Of a stretch of DNA of 64,000 nucleotides, positions 47,481 through 57,128 are shown piece by piece; the stretch's first letter is position 1; each line of letters starts with the position of its first letter. The stretch covers positions 1-64,000 of the forward strand of contig RDZH01000015.1 in the NCBI GenBank assembly GCA_004293935.1, in the 5' to 3' direction. The notes under the pieces are model-generated. The model worked only from the letters and a program-made list of their open reading frames with translations, did not search any database and had not been told where the DNA came from. The translations under genes were made by a program, and so were the position numbers. This stretch comes from Alphaproteobacteria bacterium (GTDB lineage: Bacteria > Pseudomonadota > Alphaproteobacteria > Rickettsiales > UBA998).

Positions 47481-48446
47481 ATGATGGTACGCATGAGAAT
47501 AAGTACAAAAAAAATACATAGTTTGTTGGTTATGTTTGTGGTGATGCTTGTTGTGGGGTGCGGGCAAAAAAAACATGAAGATACGGAAAAGAATCAGCAA
47601 GATTTTGCTAATGAGTTCTTTGAAAAAAAAGATAAAGCTATGGTCCTTATTTCGATTGCGGAGGAACAGGATACGATCATGGGTACGAAATTTTCTAATC
47701 CTTATTCGGCATCTTTCATTCGAAAAGTTGATTTCCCGCATAAATTAGATAAACCTTTTCATGTTGTATCTCCGAATAGTTTGGTATTTAAGGATATTCT
47801 ACCTATGGATGAGCCATCCTTCTTGCGCAAAGTCCTAGATCCAATAGGAGCGCGAAGGGCGATGTTTTTTACTATCAGCCTTCCGTACAATCAAATGCGA
47901 GAATATCATAAGAGAACAAAAGATCCAGTATATTTTCAAGAATTTTTTGTTAATAGTGTTGCCAGTTATGATGTTGATGGTAATATTCAGCATATAGGTG
48001 CGACTATAGAACCAGGTACGTATACATTGGCTGCTGTAGCAAAAGGAGTGGAAACATCCACTACATATTCAACGCCAACTTTTTACACTAATATTATAGA
48101 AAATTTCTTAGAAGCCCCAGCACCAGAACTCACATTTACGGTGAAAGGAGGGGAAGTGATTTATCTTGGTCATATGGTAATCAAGAGGACAAAGCACAAA
48201 TCATTTTTAGAACAGTTAAACGGAGAAGATGATTGGTCATTTCAAGTTAAAGTAGAAGATCGTTTTCAGGAGATATGGAAAAGGGGAGAGGATAATCTTC
48301 ACCCTTCATTCTTCTGGAAAGCACAACATCGTTTGCTAAAGCCATTACACAATGTAGATGTCAAATCGTATGAGCTTCAGTCTATGGACAGTGGATTATT
48401 TTCTACGCCACCTTACGTACATCTTGCTGTAACCCCTAACCCCTAG
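47481..48446 (+). CDS. AT-rich predicted lipoprotein of unknown function
   Basis: 321 residues. An N-terminal signal (about 8-25, KKIHSLLVMFVVMLVV) ends at the lipobox VVGCG, with Cys near residue 27, then a Lys/Glu-rich linker. The body is strand-rich, including IGATIEPGTYTLAAVAKG and FTVKGGEVIYLGHMVI, phrases like those in bacterial DUF2846-type or carboxypeptidase-like beta domains. It is visibly more AT-rich than ilvC and leuA around it, and G/C-rich inverted sequences lie on both sides (GGGTTTTAGGGGGTAGGGG at 47417 and GTAACCCCTAACCCCTAG near 48430). Possibly a later insertion. Function unknown. Confidence 0.75.
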   Translation: MMVRMRISTKKIHSLLVMFVVMLVVGCGQKKHEDTEKNQQDFANEFFEKKDKAMVLISIAEEQDTIMGTKFSNPYSASFIRKVDFPHKLDKPFHVVSPNSLVFKDILPMDEPSFLRKVLDPIGARRAMFFTISLPYNQMREYHKRTKDPVYFQEFFVNSVASYDVDGNIQHIGATIEPGTYTLAAVAKGVETSTTYSTPTFYTNIIENFLEAPAPELTFTVKGGEVIYLGHMVIKRTKHKSFLEQLNGEDDWSFQVKVEDRFQEIWKRGEDNLHPSFFWKAQHRLLKPLHNVDVKSYELQSMDSGLFSTPPYVHLAVTPNP

Positions 48447-48454
48447 AACCCTCT

Positions 48455-49993
48455 ATGAAACACATCATTATTTTTGATACCACCCTACGCGATGGCGAAC
48501 AATCTCCCGGCATGTCGATGACCAAAGAGGAGAAGCTCTTGGTCGCAGAATTGCTCGATACGATGGGCGTTGATGTCATTGAGGCAGGTTTTGCGATGGC
48601 AAGTGAGGGGGATTTTCACGCGGTGAAAGCGATTGCGGAAGTGGCAAAAAATGCCGTCATCTGTTCCTTGTCGCGGGCGAAATATGCCGATATTGAACGG
48701 GCAGGGGAGGCGGTGAAACCTGCGAAACGTGGGCGTATTCATACCTTCATTTCCACCAGCGATATACATCTGAAATATCAATTCCGTTTGGAAAAGCCCG
48801 CCGTGATCGAGATCATCAAAGATACGGTTGCCTATGCACGTCGGTTTACTGATGATGTTGAATGGTCGGCAATGGATGCCACCCGCTCGGACTTAGGCTT
48901 TTTGTGCCAAGCAGTCGAAGCCGCGATTGGGGCAGGGGCAACTACCATCAACCTTCCTGATACGGTCGGCTATGCCACCCCTGATGATGTGGCGCATATG
49001 TTCCGTCATGTGATGGGGAACGTGCCAAATGCAGATAAGGCAGTGTTCTCATTCCATGGGCAGAATGATTTAGGGCTTGCTACAGCCAACACCTTAGCCG
49101 CCTTGCAAGCAGGGGCAGGGCAGGCGGAAGTCACCATTAATGGCATTGGTGAGCGGGCAGGCAATACCTCATTAGAAGAAGTGGTGATGACGCTGAAAAC
49201 CCGCAAAGATCGCTATGGCATGGAATGCGGCGTGAAAAGCGAATATATTATGCGGGCATCGCGCTTGATTCAATCCGTCACAGGGCAATCGGTGCAGGTG
49301 AATAAAGCCATTGTTGGGGCGAATGCCTTTGCGCATGAATCGGGTATTCATCAAGATGGGATGTTGAAGCATAGCGGGACGTATGAAATTATGACCCCTG
49401 AATCGATTGGATTGACCCGTTCTAATCTAGTGATGGGCAAACATTCGGGCAGACATGCTTTTAAGAACAAGCTGGAAGAATTGAACATTACGCTGGGTGA
49501 TAATGCCTTTGAAGATGCCTTTAATCGCTTCAAAGCCTTGGCAGATAAAAAGAAAGATGTGTTTGATGAGGATATTCTCTCTCTTGTTGATGGTGAAGAT
49601 GATAGCCATGCATTGACATTGCTGTCGCTTGCGGTGCAATGTGGCACGGGCGCAGTGCAGCAAGCCGAAGTGGTGCTACACCAAGATGGGCAAGAGTTAC
49701 GCACGACACAACAAGGTAATGGTCCTGTGGATGCGATCTTCAAATCAATCAAAATGTTAGTACCTTCGGCGGAATCTGCGCATTTGAAGATTTATCAGGT
49801 ACATGCGGTGACGGCGGGAACAGACGCGCAAGCGGAAGTGACGGTACGTCTTGAGATGGGGGAAACCATCATCAACGGGCATGGTGCAGATGTGGATACA
49901 TTGGTGGCAAGTGCAAAAGCCTATCTTGATGCACTCAATAAGGTGGATAGGCTACGCGCCCGTAAGGATAATTTGCTTGAACCTGTGTCCTAA
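48455..49993 (+). CDS. leuA: 2-isopropylmalate synthase
   Basis: Condenses 2-oxoisovalerate with acetyl-CoA, the first committed step of leucine synthesis. 512 residues. TIM barrel (about 1-280): FDTTLRDGEQSPGMSMT (catalytic Arg/Asp, metal Asp), NLPDTVGYATPDDV, SFHGQNDLGLATANTLAAL (metal His residues), NGIGERAGNTSLEEV; HESGIHQDGMLKH in the following subdomain. C-terminal regulatory LeuA dimer domain (about 385-510) for leucine feedback. Starts 8 nt after the lipoprotein gene. Confidence 0.97.
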   Translation: MKHIIIFDTTLRDGEQSPGMSMTKEEKLLVAELLDTMGVDVIEAGFAMASEGDFHAVKAIAEVAKNAVICSLSRAKYADIERAGEAVKPAKRGRIHTFISTSDIHLKYQFRLEKPAVIEIIKDTVAYARRFTDDVEWSAMDATRSDLGFLCQAVEAAIGAGATTINLPDTVGYATPDDVAHMFRHVMGNVPNADKAVFSFHGQNDLGLATANTLAALQAGAGQAEVTINGIGERAGNTSLEEVVMTLKTRKDRYGMECGVKSEYIMRASRLIQSVTGQSVQVNKAIVGANAFAHESGIHQDGMLKHSGTYEIMTPESIGLTRSNLVMGKHSGRHAFKNKLEELNITLGDNAFEDAFNRFKALADKKKDVFDEDILSLVDGEDDSHALTLLSLAVQCGTGAVQQAEVVLHQDGQELRTTQQGNGPVDAIFKSIKMLVPSAESAHLKIYQVHAVTAGTDAQAEVTVRLEMGETIINGHGADVDTLVASAKAYLDALNKVDRLRARKDNLLEPVS

Positions 49994-50084
49994 TTCTATC
50001 ACTACCATAGAACTGAATGGCTAGTACTCAATCAGATGATGTTTTTATTAAGTAACACATACGTAATTTTGCTAGAATAGTTGT

Positions 50085-50717
50085 ATGAAATATGTACGTG
50101 ATAAGTTGAATCGCCCTTTGCCTGATAAGGAGGTGGGAGATCTTCCTTTGGCATCGCAAACGCTGGTGGCAGGGTTATGGTATCGTATCCTCGCGTTTAT
50201 CCTCGATTTTTTGACCGTGAGCAGTTTGTATCTGATTGCGATTGTACCCTTATTGCGCGCTTATTATTTTGGCGATCATAGAGTGGTCTCACCTTATGCT
50301 TTTCGGGCAGCACTACTTTCTTATGTCGCGTTGGCAATGATCTATGTAGTGAACTTTACCTGTAGTCCGTTGCGTGCTACGTTGGGGCAACGCCTTGTGG
50401 GGGTGTATGTCACGCATCTGTTGGGATGGCGCGTTTCTGTTATGATCGCGATTGTGCGTTTCATGATTTGCTATGCTCCTTTTATCATCTTTTGTGCTGT
50501 ATTTACGGAGCTGTTTGCGGATATGTTCCATCTTATAGGGTGGCGTGATGCGCAGCAAACATCATTGGAGCGTGAGTTTTTTTATCCGATGGTGTTCATT
50601 ATTGTGGTGATGCAAAGTGCCTTATGGTGGCCATTATGTACGGGGCATCCGCATAGGGTGGGATGGGATCGGTGGACGAATACGACCTTGTTACGGCGCA
50701 AGATTACAAGAGGTTGA
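50085..50717 (+). CDS. RDD-family membrane protein
   Basis: 210 residues. RDD features: RILAFILDFLTVSSLYLI (first helix with Arg and Asp), then CSPLRATLGQRLVGVYV, the conserved loop before the third helix. About four hydrophobic helices (about 30-55, 78-98, 120-150, 170-190). RDD proteins are poorly characterised inner-membrane proteins, some linked to Na+/H+ transport. Stands alone between leuA and a convergent gene, with a shared hairpin downstream. Confidence 0.82.
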   Translation: MKYVRDKLNRPLPDKEVGDLPLASQTLVAGLWYRILAFILDFLTVSSLYLIAIVPLLRAYYFGDHRVVSPYAFRAALLSYVALAMIYVVNFTCSPLRATLGQRLVGVYVTHLLGWRVSVMIAIVRFMICYAPFIIFCAVFTELFADMFHLIGWRDAQQTSLEREFFYPMVFIIVVMQSALWWPLCTGHPHRVGWDRWTNTTLLRRKITRG

Positions 50718-50725
50718 AAAAGGAA

Positions 50726-50758
50726 GAAGCCGAATCCCCTTGGCGGGGAAACGGCTTC
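50726..50758. terminator. Hairpin between convergent genes
   Basis: GAAGCCG ... CGGCTTC outer stem with an inner CCCC/GGGG stem. On the minus strand it is followed by TTCCTTTTT, so it mainly terminates the gene ending at 50767; the plus-strand side has only a weak T-rich stretch. Confidence 0.7.
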
Positions 50759-50766
50759 AACTAGCT

Positions 50767-51210
50767 TTAATTATCAAAGATGCAATAAATTGCAACTGCC
50801 ATGCAGGTGAACATAGCACCCATCCATGACAATGCCATCAAAGAAAACAGTCCTTCAATGACAACCCGATGATTCTGTGCGAGTATTGCATGGACCACGA
50901 TGGCTAGTGCAAACCCTAAAATAAGTTGGATCAACACGTGGAACGCGATTGCACCACTGTTTTTTGGAGGTGGTGACCACAACACGTTCATCATCAAACA
51001 AAATCCATAGCCAAGGGCTAAGAGTAATAAAGTTGGTATGATGGAACTTATGTGCCGCATGACATAGCCGCTTAGTTCGTAAAACAAACTAACGGCAGGA
51101 AAAAATAGAAATGCCACCAACAGAAGTTTGAGAGCAACAACCAAAGTTCTTGGATTGATCATGGTATTAGGTTGGGTAAATTTCTTTGTGTACAACCTGA
51201 AGCGCATCAA
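50767..51210 (-). CDS. Hypothetical four-helix membrane protein
   Basis: 147 residues, or 131 from Met17 (51162, MINPRTLVVALK). Four hydrophobic segments (about 22-44, 55-76, 88-110, 118-143) with few charged residues between. No family recognised. Transcribed away from ppx on the same strand, with about 110 nt between them and a terminator hairpin behind it. Confidence 0.7.
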   Translation of the reverse strand: MMRFRLYTKKFTQPNTMINPRTLVVALKLLLVAFLFFPAVSLFYELSGYVMRHISSIIPTLLLLALGYGFCLMMNVLWSPPPKNSGAIAFHVLIQLILGFALAIVVHAILAQNHRVVIEGLFSLMALSWMGAMFTCMAVAIYCIFDN

Positions 51211-51323
51211 AGCGAAAAATAGAGTAGTAATCTACTAAAGCCAATGTGCGCTAAAGAAAGAACACAAAAGAAAGAACATGTTTATGATAGCATAGATGAT
51301 CGTAACGAGCAATCATATATTTT

Positions 51324-52358
51324 TTAATTGAGGGTAGCGCGGGCTTCTTGGGCTACAAGCCCCATAATCACGCCTTCGCGCACACCGCGATCAGCGATGG
51401 TGATAAAATGAAACGGAAAAGTGCGCACAATCGCTTCAAAAATAGCGCATCCTGCAAGAATAAACTCGCAGCGATCCGGACCAATGCATGGATGCATGAA
51501 CCGCTCAGAAGGGCGCATTTGGATGATGTGACGAATAGTCTTTTGCAAATCTTTGACTGCAAGTTTCACGCCATCAACACGGGCGCGATCATAGCGGTGC
51601 AAGCCAAGATAGATAGCAGCAAGTGTCGTGACCGTGCCAGAAGTAGAAAGAAGCTGTGTATGATCTTGCTGCAACCAATGCTGGATATTGTGATGCTTTG
51701 ACATGGGGATGAGGTGATGCATCAACCGTTCTACGATTTCATCAAAGAATAGTTCAGCATAGGCGGTATTGGGGATGGTTTCTGAGAGGCTCATTACCCC
51801 ATAAGGTAGAGAAAGCCAACCACGAATAGCAGGGGTGACGGGCAATAATGGATCATCTAAATTATGGTTCGGGTTGGGCGTTTCTGCCCACATCACTTCC
51901 GTGCTTCCGCCACCAATATCAAATGCAAGTGCATGATGCACGCCACGTTCAAGCAACGAACAGCAGCCCATCAAAGCAAGGCGTGCTTCTTCTTCGGTGG
52001 AAATGACTTCAAGTTCTAAGCCAATATCATGACGCACTTCTTCAATAAAATCAGCAGTATTATTCGCCCTACGACATGCTTCGGTGGCAACAAATCGACT
52101 GCGTGTGATGTTATATTTCTCAAGTTTTTCAGCGCAATGGCGTAAGGATTCTTTGGTGCGATCAATCGCAGATTTTGAAAGCTGCCCATTGATGATGATG
52201 CCTTCCCCTAAGCGTACCACACGGGAATAGCTATCAAGTACTGTAAGTGAACGCCCCGTCGATGCTTGAATGCGCGGGTGCGCAATAAGCAAGCGACAAT
52301 TATTGGTTCCCAAATCGAGAGCAGCATAACATTTATCATGTTGGCGACATTCATTCAC
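51324..52358 (-). CDS. ppx: Ppx/GppA family phosphatase
   Basis: 344 residues, only the two N-terminal actin-like ATPase domains, as in short exopolyphosphatases. ALDLGTNNCRLLIA (phosphate 1), EEEARLALMGC, AFDIGGGSTEVMW (phosphate 2) and LSTSGTVTTLAAIYLGL are visible. Acts on polyphosphate and/or pppGpp; which one cannot be told from sequence. Lies downstream of rne on the same strand, separated by 187 nt with no other feature. ppx near rne is not a strict association. Confidence 0.9.
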   Translation of the reverse strand: MNECRQHDKCYAALDLGTNNCRLLIAHPRIQASTGRSLTVLDSYSRVVRLGEGIIINGQLSKSAIDRTKESLRHCAEKLEKYNITRSRFVATEACRRANNTADFIEEVRHDIGLELEVISTEEEARLALMGCCSLLERGVHHALAFDIGGGSTEVMWAETPNPNHNLDDPLLPVTPAIRGWLSLPYGVMSLSETIPNTAYAELFFDEIVERLMHHLIPMSKHHNIQHWLQQDHTQLLSTSGTVTTLAAIYLGLHRYDRARVDGVKLAVKDLQKTIRHIIQMRPSERFMHPCIGPDRCEFILAGCAIFEAIVRTFPFHFITIADRGVREGVIMGLVAQEARATLN

Positions 52359-52545
52359 GTTCTAAACCTTTCGCATTGGATGATGTATTTCAGCAAAACA
52401 ACTACTTCTTAACAGTAAAAAATTAAGAAAATGTGTAGAAAATGATGTTTTGCCGTAAAAATACATCACGCATTTCATGTTAGCACTCTTTTTCAAAAAA
52501 AGCTATATTTTTTATTTGGTTGGTTTGAAAGTGATGTGTGGCAGT

Positions 52546-55101
52546 TCATGATCCTTCAAGCATTCTTCCCCACCAACCGCGACGACGTTGATTGGGCGGT
52601 GGTGTATCATCAAGGATCGCTTCAACTTTCGGTGCTTCATCCATAGGGGCGGAGAAAGTGGACGCAGGGGCAATCTCGGTTGCAGATGCCATGACGTTCG
52701 GTTGCGCGGCGGGTGCGGTTTCCTCCGTCACGTCACGCACCGCAGATGCTTCGTCAGTTGCTCCTACTTTATCACGATTACGACGACGACGATTGCGACC
52801 GCGCTTGCGAGGTTCGGTTGCTCCGCTTTCTTCTGTAGCTATATCGGATGGTTTGGTGGATGCTTCCTCTTGTTCTTCCTCTAAGAGTTCAGGTTCTTCG
52901 ATGACAAGATCATGCAGTTGACGTTGTTTGTTTTTCTTATGTCGTCCTTTTTCTTTTTTGTTGGATGTAGGACTTTTCTTGCTAAGAAGATCATCTGAAG
53001 CAAAGCGCATTCCCTGCTTGCCTTTGAAATGGTAATAGTTACTATCATCTTTCGTGTGCATTTCAAAGGTGAGGGTGACGTTATACATCTGCTCAATGTT
53101 CTGCAACATAATGCGGTGCTTATTCAAAAGTTCCAACATGATAGGCTGAGAAAGCGCGATGGTCACATTGCCTTCGCCATGTTCCGTGAGGAAACTTTGT
53201 AATTGACGAATAATATGCATCACCGTTGCTTCCATAAGGGGAACGCGCCCCGTACCATTGCATGTTGGGCAGGTGTGGGTGGTGCTTTCAATAATGCTTG
53301 CGCCCATGCGTTGTCGTGACATTTCCAGCAAACCAAACGGGCTGATATAGCCAATTTGTATTTTGGCACGATCATTTTTGAATGCTTCGCGCAAAGCACG
53401 TTCGACATGACGGCGATATTTGTGGTATCCCATATCGATAAAGTCAATCACGACCAATCCACCCAAATTGCGCAAACGCAACTGGCGTGCAATTTCATCA
53501 CATGCTTCAAGATTGGTTTTGTAGGCGGTTTCCTCAACATTTTTCTCGGTGATCGAGCGACCAGAATTCACATCAATCGAGATAAGGGCTTCGGTAGGAT
53601 TGATAACGATATAGCCACCTGATGCAAGAGGTGCGGTGTTATGATAAAGCTCCCCAAGCAAGCGTTCAATACCATAGGCGGTGAATAGAGGTTCGGATGC
53701 CTTAAATTGTTTGACGCGTGGCGCATGGGAAGGTGTCAATAATTTCATGAATTCTTTGGCACGCTTATAGGCGGATTCACCCTGCACCCAAATCGCATCA
53801 ATATCACCATTATAATGATCACGAATCGAACGTTTGACAATGTCCGATTCTTCATAGACCATAGTAGGAGCGATAGAAGCAATCGCATCTTCACGCACCT
53901 GATTCCATAATTTAATGAGATATTCATAGTCGCGTTTGATTTCGGTACGGGTACGATCCATGCCTGCAGTACGGATGATCGCACTCATGCCCTTAGAAAC
54001 ATTCAATTCCCCTGCAATTTCACGCAAACGCTTGCGATCTTCACCTGAGCCAATTTTGCGCGATACGCCACCACCACGTGGAGAATTCGGCATCAACACA
54101 CAATAACGTCCTGCAAGGGAAATATAGGTGCTGAGCGATACGCCTTTATTGCCACGTTCTTCTTTTACTACTTGCACCAATACAATTTGCCCCGGGCGCA
54201 GTACTTCTTGAATTTTGTAACGACGCATAGTGGGGGTACGACGCACGGAGCGTTCTTCTTGTTCTTCATCGTTCGATGTGGAGATGATAGGCTCAGCATC
54301 ATCAGCAGATGCTGATTCAGTCGCATCGCTGGAGGCTATTGCTGCATCGCTTCCCGCATGTTCTTGAGTGCGTTTTTTGTCACGATTTTTTCCGCCACGA
54401 CGTGTGCGCTTGCGACGCACTGTACGCACAGAACCGTCTTTTTCTTCCTCGGTATTAGTAGAAGCGTCATCAGAAAATGCTTCCGATGATTCATCATGTG
54501 TATCTTCGGGATCAACAGATTCATGCGCGATCACATCATCATGTTCATGTGCTAAGGCAAGGGTTGAATCATCGCTTTCATCCGTAGCAAGGGGGGTGCC
54601 CCCATCGTGATCATTTGAAACTTCTGAAGTGTCCAGCGTATCATGAAGTTTACGCCGTCCGCGTTTACGCGGGGTTTTTGCGATGGGCGCACGCTTGTGC
54701 TTGAGGCGTGCTGGTGTTTCTTCTGATGATTCGTCTGAGTTTTCTTCAGTGTTGCTGCGTTGGGGTGCATCAGCTTCTTCTGTCTCATCCTCATCTTCAT
54801 CATCTTCGTCATCCATCGCTGCGGCTTCACGCAATAATTGCTCGCGATCTTCTACGGGGATTTGGTAATAATCAGGGTGGACTTCAGAAAAGGATAAAAA
54901 TCCTTGTTTATCACCGCCATATTCTACAAACGCTGCTTGCAGTGCTGGTTCAATACGGGTGATTTTAGCGAGATAGATATTTCCTTTAATTTGCATCTTA
55001 GATTTAGAGATAAAATCAAAATGGTCAATGTCGTCATCATTCATGATGACTACGCGTGTTTCTTCTTGTTCTTCCGCGTCGATAAGCATAATTCGAGTCA
55101 T
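52546..55101 (-). CDS. rne: Ribonuclease E/G
   Basis: 851 residues; core of the RNA degradosome. The S1 domain starts at about 37 (GNIYLAKITRIEPALQAAFV) and is interrupted by a long Asp/Glu/Ser/Arg-rich low-complexity insert (about 96-293), resuming with VLRPGQIVLVQVVKEERGNKG. The catalytic DNase I-like domain has ALISIDVNSGR (Asp near 508) and VVIDFIDM; the Zn-link CPTCNGTGRV follows. The C-terminal region (about 700-851) is a charged, disordered scaffold ending in NQRRRGWWGRMLEGS. The S1 insert is a known alphaproteobacterial trait. Divergent from amiC across a 583-nt gap. Confidence 0.95.
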   Translation of the reverse strand: MTRIMLIDAEEQEETRVVIMNDDDIDHFDFISKSKMQIKGNIYLAKITRIEPALQAAFVEYGGDKQGFLSFSEVHPDYYQIPVEDREQLLREAAAMDDEDDEDEDETEEADAPQRSNTEENSDESSEETPARLKHKRAPIAKTPRKRGRRKLHDTLDTSEVSNDHDGGTPLATDESDDSTLALAHEHDDVIAHESVDPEDTHDESSEAFSDDASTNTEEEKDGSVRTVRRKRTRRGGKNRDKKRTQEHAGSDAAIASSDATESASADDAEPIISTSNDEEQEERSVRRTPTMRRYKIQEVLRPGQIVLVQVVKEERGNKGVSLSTYISLAGRYCVLMPNSPRGGGVSRKIGSGEDRKRLREIAGELNVSKGMSAIIRTAGMDRTRTEIKRDYEYLIKLWNQVREDAIASIAPTMVYEESDIVKRSIRDHYNGDIDAIWVQGESAYKRAKEFMKLLTPSHAPRVKQFKASEPLFTAYGIERLLGELYHNTAPLASGGYIVINPTEALISIDVNSGRSITEKNVEETAYKTNLEACDEIARQLRLRNLGGLVVIDFIDMGYHKYRRHVERALREAFKNDRAKIQIGYISPFGLLEMSRQRMGASIIESTTHTCPTCNGTGRVPLMEATVMHIIRQLQSFLTEHGEGNVTIALSQPIMLELLNKHRIMLQNIEQMYNVTLTFEMHTKDDSNYYHFKGKQGMRFASDDLLSKKSPTSNKKEKGRHKKNKQRQLHDLVIEEPELLEEEQEEASTKPSDIATEESGATEPRKRGRNRRRRNRDKVGATDEASAVRDVTEETAPAAQPNVMASATEIAPASTFSAPMDEAPKVEAILDDTPPPNQRRRGWWGRMLEGS

Positions 55102-55684
55102 AAGCGTTCCTGCCTTAAGTGATATTCCTTAAAGTGAGCAAAGCGCGTAGGTCAAACATTATCGCAATAGAGCGTTTTAGCACTCATGATAGAGTAATAT
55201 GAGAGCGGATGGAGTATGGTTGATGCGCGTCAATCGTAGTTTAGATAACCCCATGAGGGTAAAAACTAAACACACATAGGTTGAGCGATTGTTACAGCGT
55301 GAACACCATTACATCATCATCGTGTCATGCGCACTGCTACATTTAGGGAATAGAGATAGTCAAAGAGTCTATTGAAATATTTTTAGTTGGTTCAACAAAT
55401 TTTTAGTTGGTGCAACAAAAATATTTATCCTAAATAATTTAGCGGTGCGAGATACCTGCCAGATGATGAGGGCTGATAAAAAAGTTGATAGAGTACATAA
55501 AAATCCTTAAAGTTGCGTGTTGCTATCATGCGTGCGCAACGAAATTATGCGCAAGCGGAAATTCTTTTGATGCGTTCTCTGTGTGGCATCACGAAGTGCT
55601 TGAAATGTTCATGCATCCTCTATACAGATACTCTATAACAGACAACAGCAACACTTTAACCGTTATTTGGACAAATAATCAAGC
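55102..55684. promoter_or_regulatory. Divergent rne/amiC intergenic region with hairpin and tandem repeat
   Basis: 583 nt without a convincing gene (a 67-codon plus-strand frame at 55485 lacks a ribosome-binding site). It holds a two-part hairpin at 55237-55268 (TAGTTT/AAACTA and ACCC/GGGT) that would lie in the rne leader, and a tandem pair of TTTTTAGTTGGTKCAACAAA at about 55380-55418 framed by AAATATTTTT and AAAAATATTT. RNase E in E. coli regulates its own mRNA through a long structured leader; a similar use here is inference. Confidence 0.5.
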
Positions 55685-56902
55685 ATGATTTTGCATATTC
55701 GACTATTTAATGCATTATTTTCTATCCTTCTCACCATGATGTTGATGTGTGTGATGATGTTTTTGGCGTATGGATCGGCTGCATACGCCGTTACCATCAC
55801 GCGGATGACGCTCAAACGCACAGGATTGAATGATGTAGTGAGCATCTATACGAATGATCCTCTAACGCGTCATAGTAGTTATATCTTAGACAATCCAATG
55901 CGCTTAGTGATCGATATGAATCGCGTGACCAATGGGCGCATCACCTTGCCGAAGATTCCTGCCAATTCTTCCATACACACCATACGTTTTTCACCTTTTG
56001 ATGAACGTACCTCACGCATTGTCTTAGATTTAGCACGTCCGCTTGCATCGCATCAACGCCGCATGACACTTGGGCGACAAGGGAGGGAATCAGAATTGGT
56101 TCTGACGTTGGAAGGGAAAAATGTTCCACGACAACACATAAAGCAAAATGTCGCAAAGCCTGCAATCATTCCAATAAAAGCAAAGAGCAAAATCCGGGCG
56201 ATCTCCAGCCGTTTGCCACTCATTGCGATTGATGCAGGGCATGGGGGGAAAGATCCCGGTGCGATTGGAAGAAGAAAAACATTAGAGAAAAACATTACCT
56301 TAGCTTACGCGCAGGCAGTGGAACGTATGGTAAAAAACACTGGGCGTTATCGCACAATGATGATCCGTGATGATGATAGTTTTATCTTCCTCGATGATCG
56401 TGTGCGTTTGGCACGTGAAGCGCAGGCGGATCTGTTCATCTCGCTTCATGCGGATACGGCAGGGGAAGCATCGGCGCGGGGAATTTCTGTCTATACGGTG
56501 TCACAGCAAGCATCGGATGGGGAAGCTGCTAAACTTGCGGCGCATGAAAATGAAGCAGATAAAATTGGCGGCATTGCTTTTGCGGAAGATAATCCTGAAG
56601 TGGCAGATATTTTGATTGATCTTGCCTCACGTGATGCGCGTATTAAAGCGAATGATTTAGCCAGTTATTTTATCAAACAATGTGGGCGGCAGGCGATTCG
56701 TCGGCTGAAAAACCCTAATCGTCATGCAGGTTTTCGTGTGTTAAAAGCTCCTGATGTACCGTCTATCTTGATTGAAGTCGGATTTTTGTCTAATCCTGAG
56801 GATGAGAAAACGTTGGCACGGCATGATCATCGCACCCGCGTCAGTCGTGCATTGCTTGCAGCGTTAGATACGTATTTTCTACAACACCCCAAGCAACGCT
56901 AA
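55685..56902 (+). CDS. amiC: N-acetylmuramoyl-L-alanine amidase (AmiC-like)
   Basis: 405 residues. Signal peptide (about 8-33, LFSILLTMMLMCVMMFLAYGS then AAYA), N-terminal AMIN domain (about 38-140) for septal targeting, and Amidase_3 catalytic domain (about 175-395): AIDAGHGGKDPGAIG (first zinc His), the Glu of KNITLAYAQAVERM, SLHADTAGEASARGI (second His) and the catalytic Glu in SILIEVGFLSNPEDE. Cuts peptide stems from glycan during daughter-cell separation. First gene of amiC-mrcA-prfB. A partial MITE-like element follows its stop. Confidence 0.95.
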   Translation: MILHIRLFNALFSILLTMMLMCVMMFLAYGSAAYAVTITRMTLKRTGLNDVVSIYTNDPLTRHSSYILDNPMRLVIDMNRVTNGRITLPKIPANSSIHTIRFSPFDERTSRIVLDLARPLASHQRRMTLGRQGRESELVLTLEGKNVPRQHIKQNVAKPAIIPIKAKSKIRAISSRLPLIAIDAGHGGKDPGAIGRRKTLEKNITLAYAQAVERMVKNTGRYRTMMIRDDDSFIFLDDRVRLAREAQADLFISLHADTAGEASARGISVYTVSQQASDGEAAKLAAHENEADKIGGIAFAEDNPEVADILIDLASRDARIKANDLASYFIKQCGRQAIRRLKNPNRHAGFRVLKAPDVPSILIEVGFLSNPEDEKTLARHDHRTRVSRALLAALDTYFLQHPKQR

Positions 56903-56920
56903 TTGATATATAAAATAACG

Positions 56921-57052
56921 CGTCATGCCTGCGCAGGCAGGCATCCAGTTAGAGCCGTTGCTCTGGATTCCTGCATACGCAGGAATGACGAGGATACGAA
57001 AAAATAATATACAACAAATTGATCAGTTGAATGTTATCCAAAAAACAGGTTA
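56921..57052. mobile_element. Partial MITE-like element, inverted (palindromic repeat plus right end)
   Basis: Palindromic repeat at 56921-56990 (CGTCATGCCTGCGCAGGCAG ... CGCAGGAATGACG), then 43 nt of spacer, then TTATCCAAAAAACAGGTTA (57034-57052), the reverse complement of the end at 10038 and 17346 with a few differences. The order and spacing are those of the other two copies in reverse. No second end near the amiC stop. Confidence 0.65.
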
Positions 57053-57128
57053 TATACTCATACATATGATAAAAAAGACTGCGATCCAGTAGTTGCAAAA
57101 AAAATACAAATCTATTACAAGGCTATGT

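Noticed and set aside
55485..55688. 67-codon plus-strand frame upstream of amiC
   Set aside because: No ribosome-binding site, unusual composition, and it lies in an AT-rich regulatory region.
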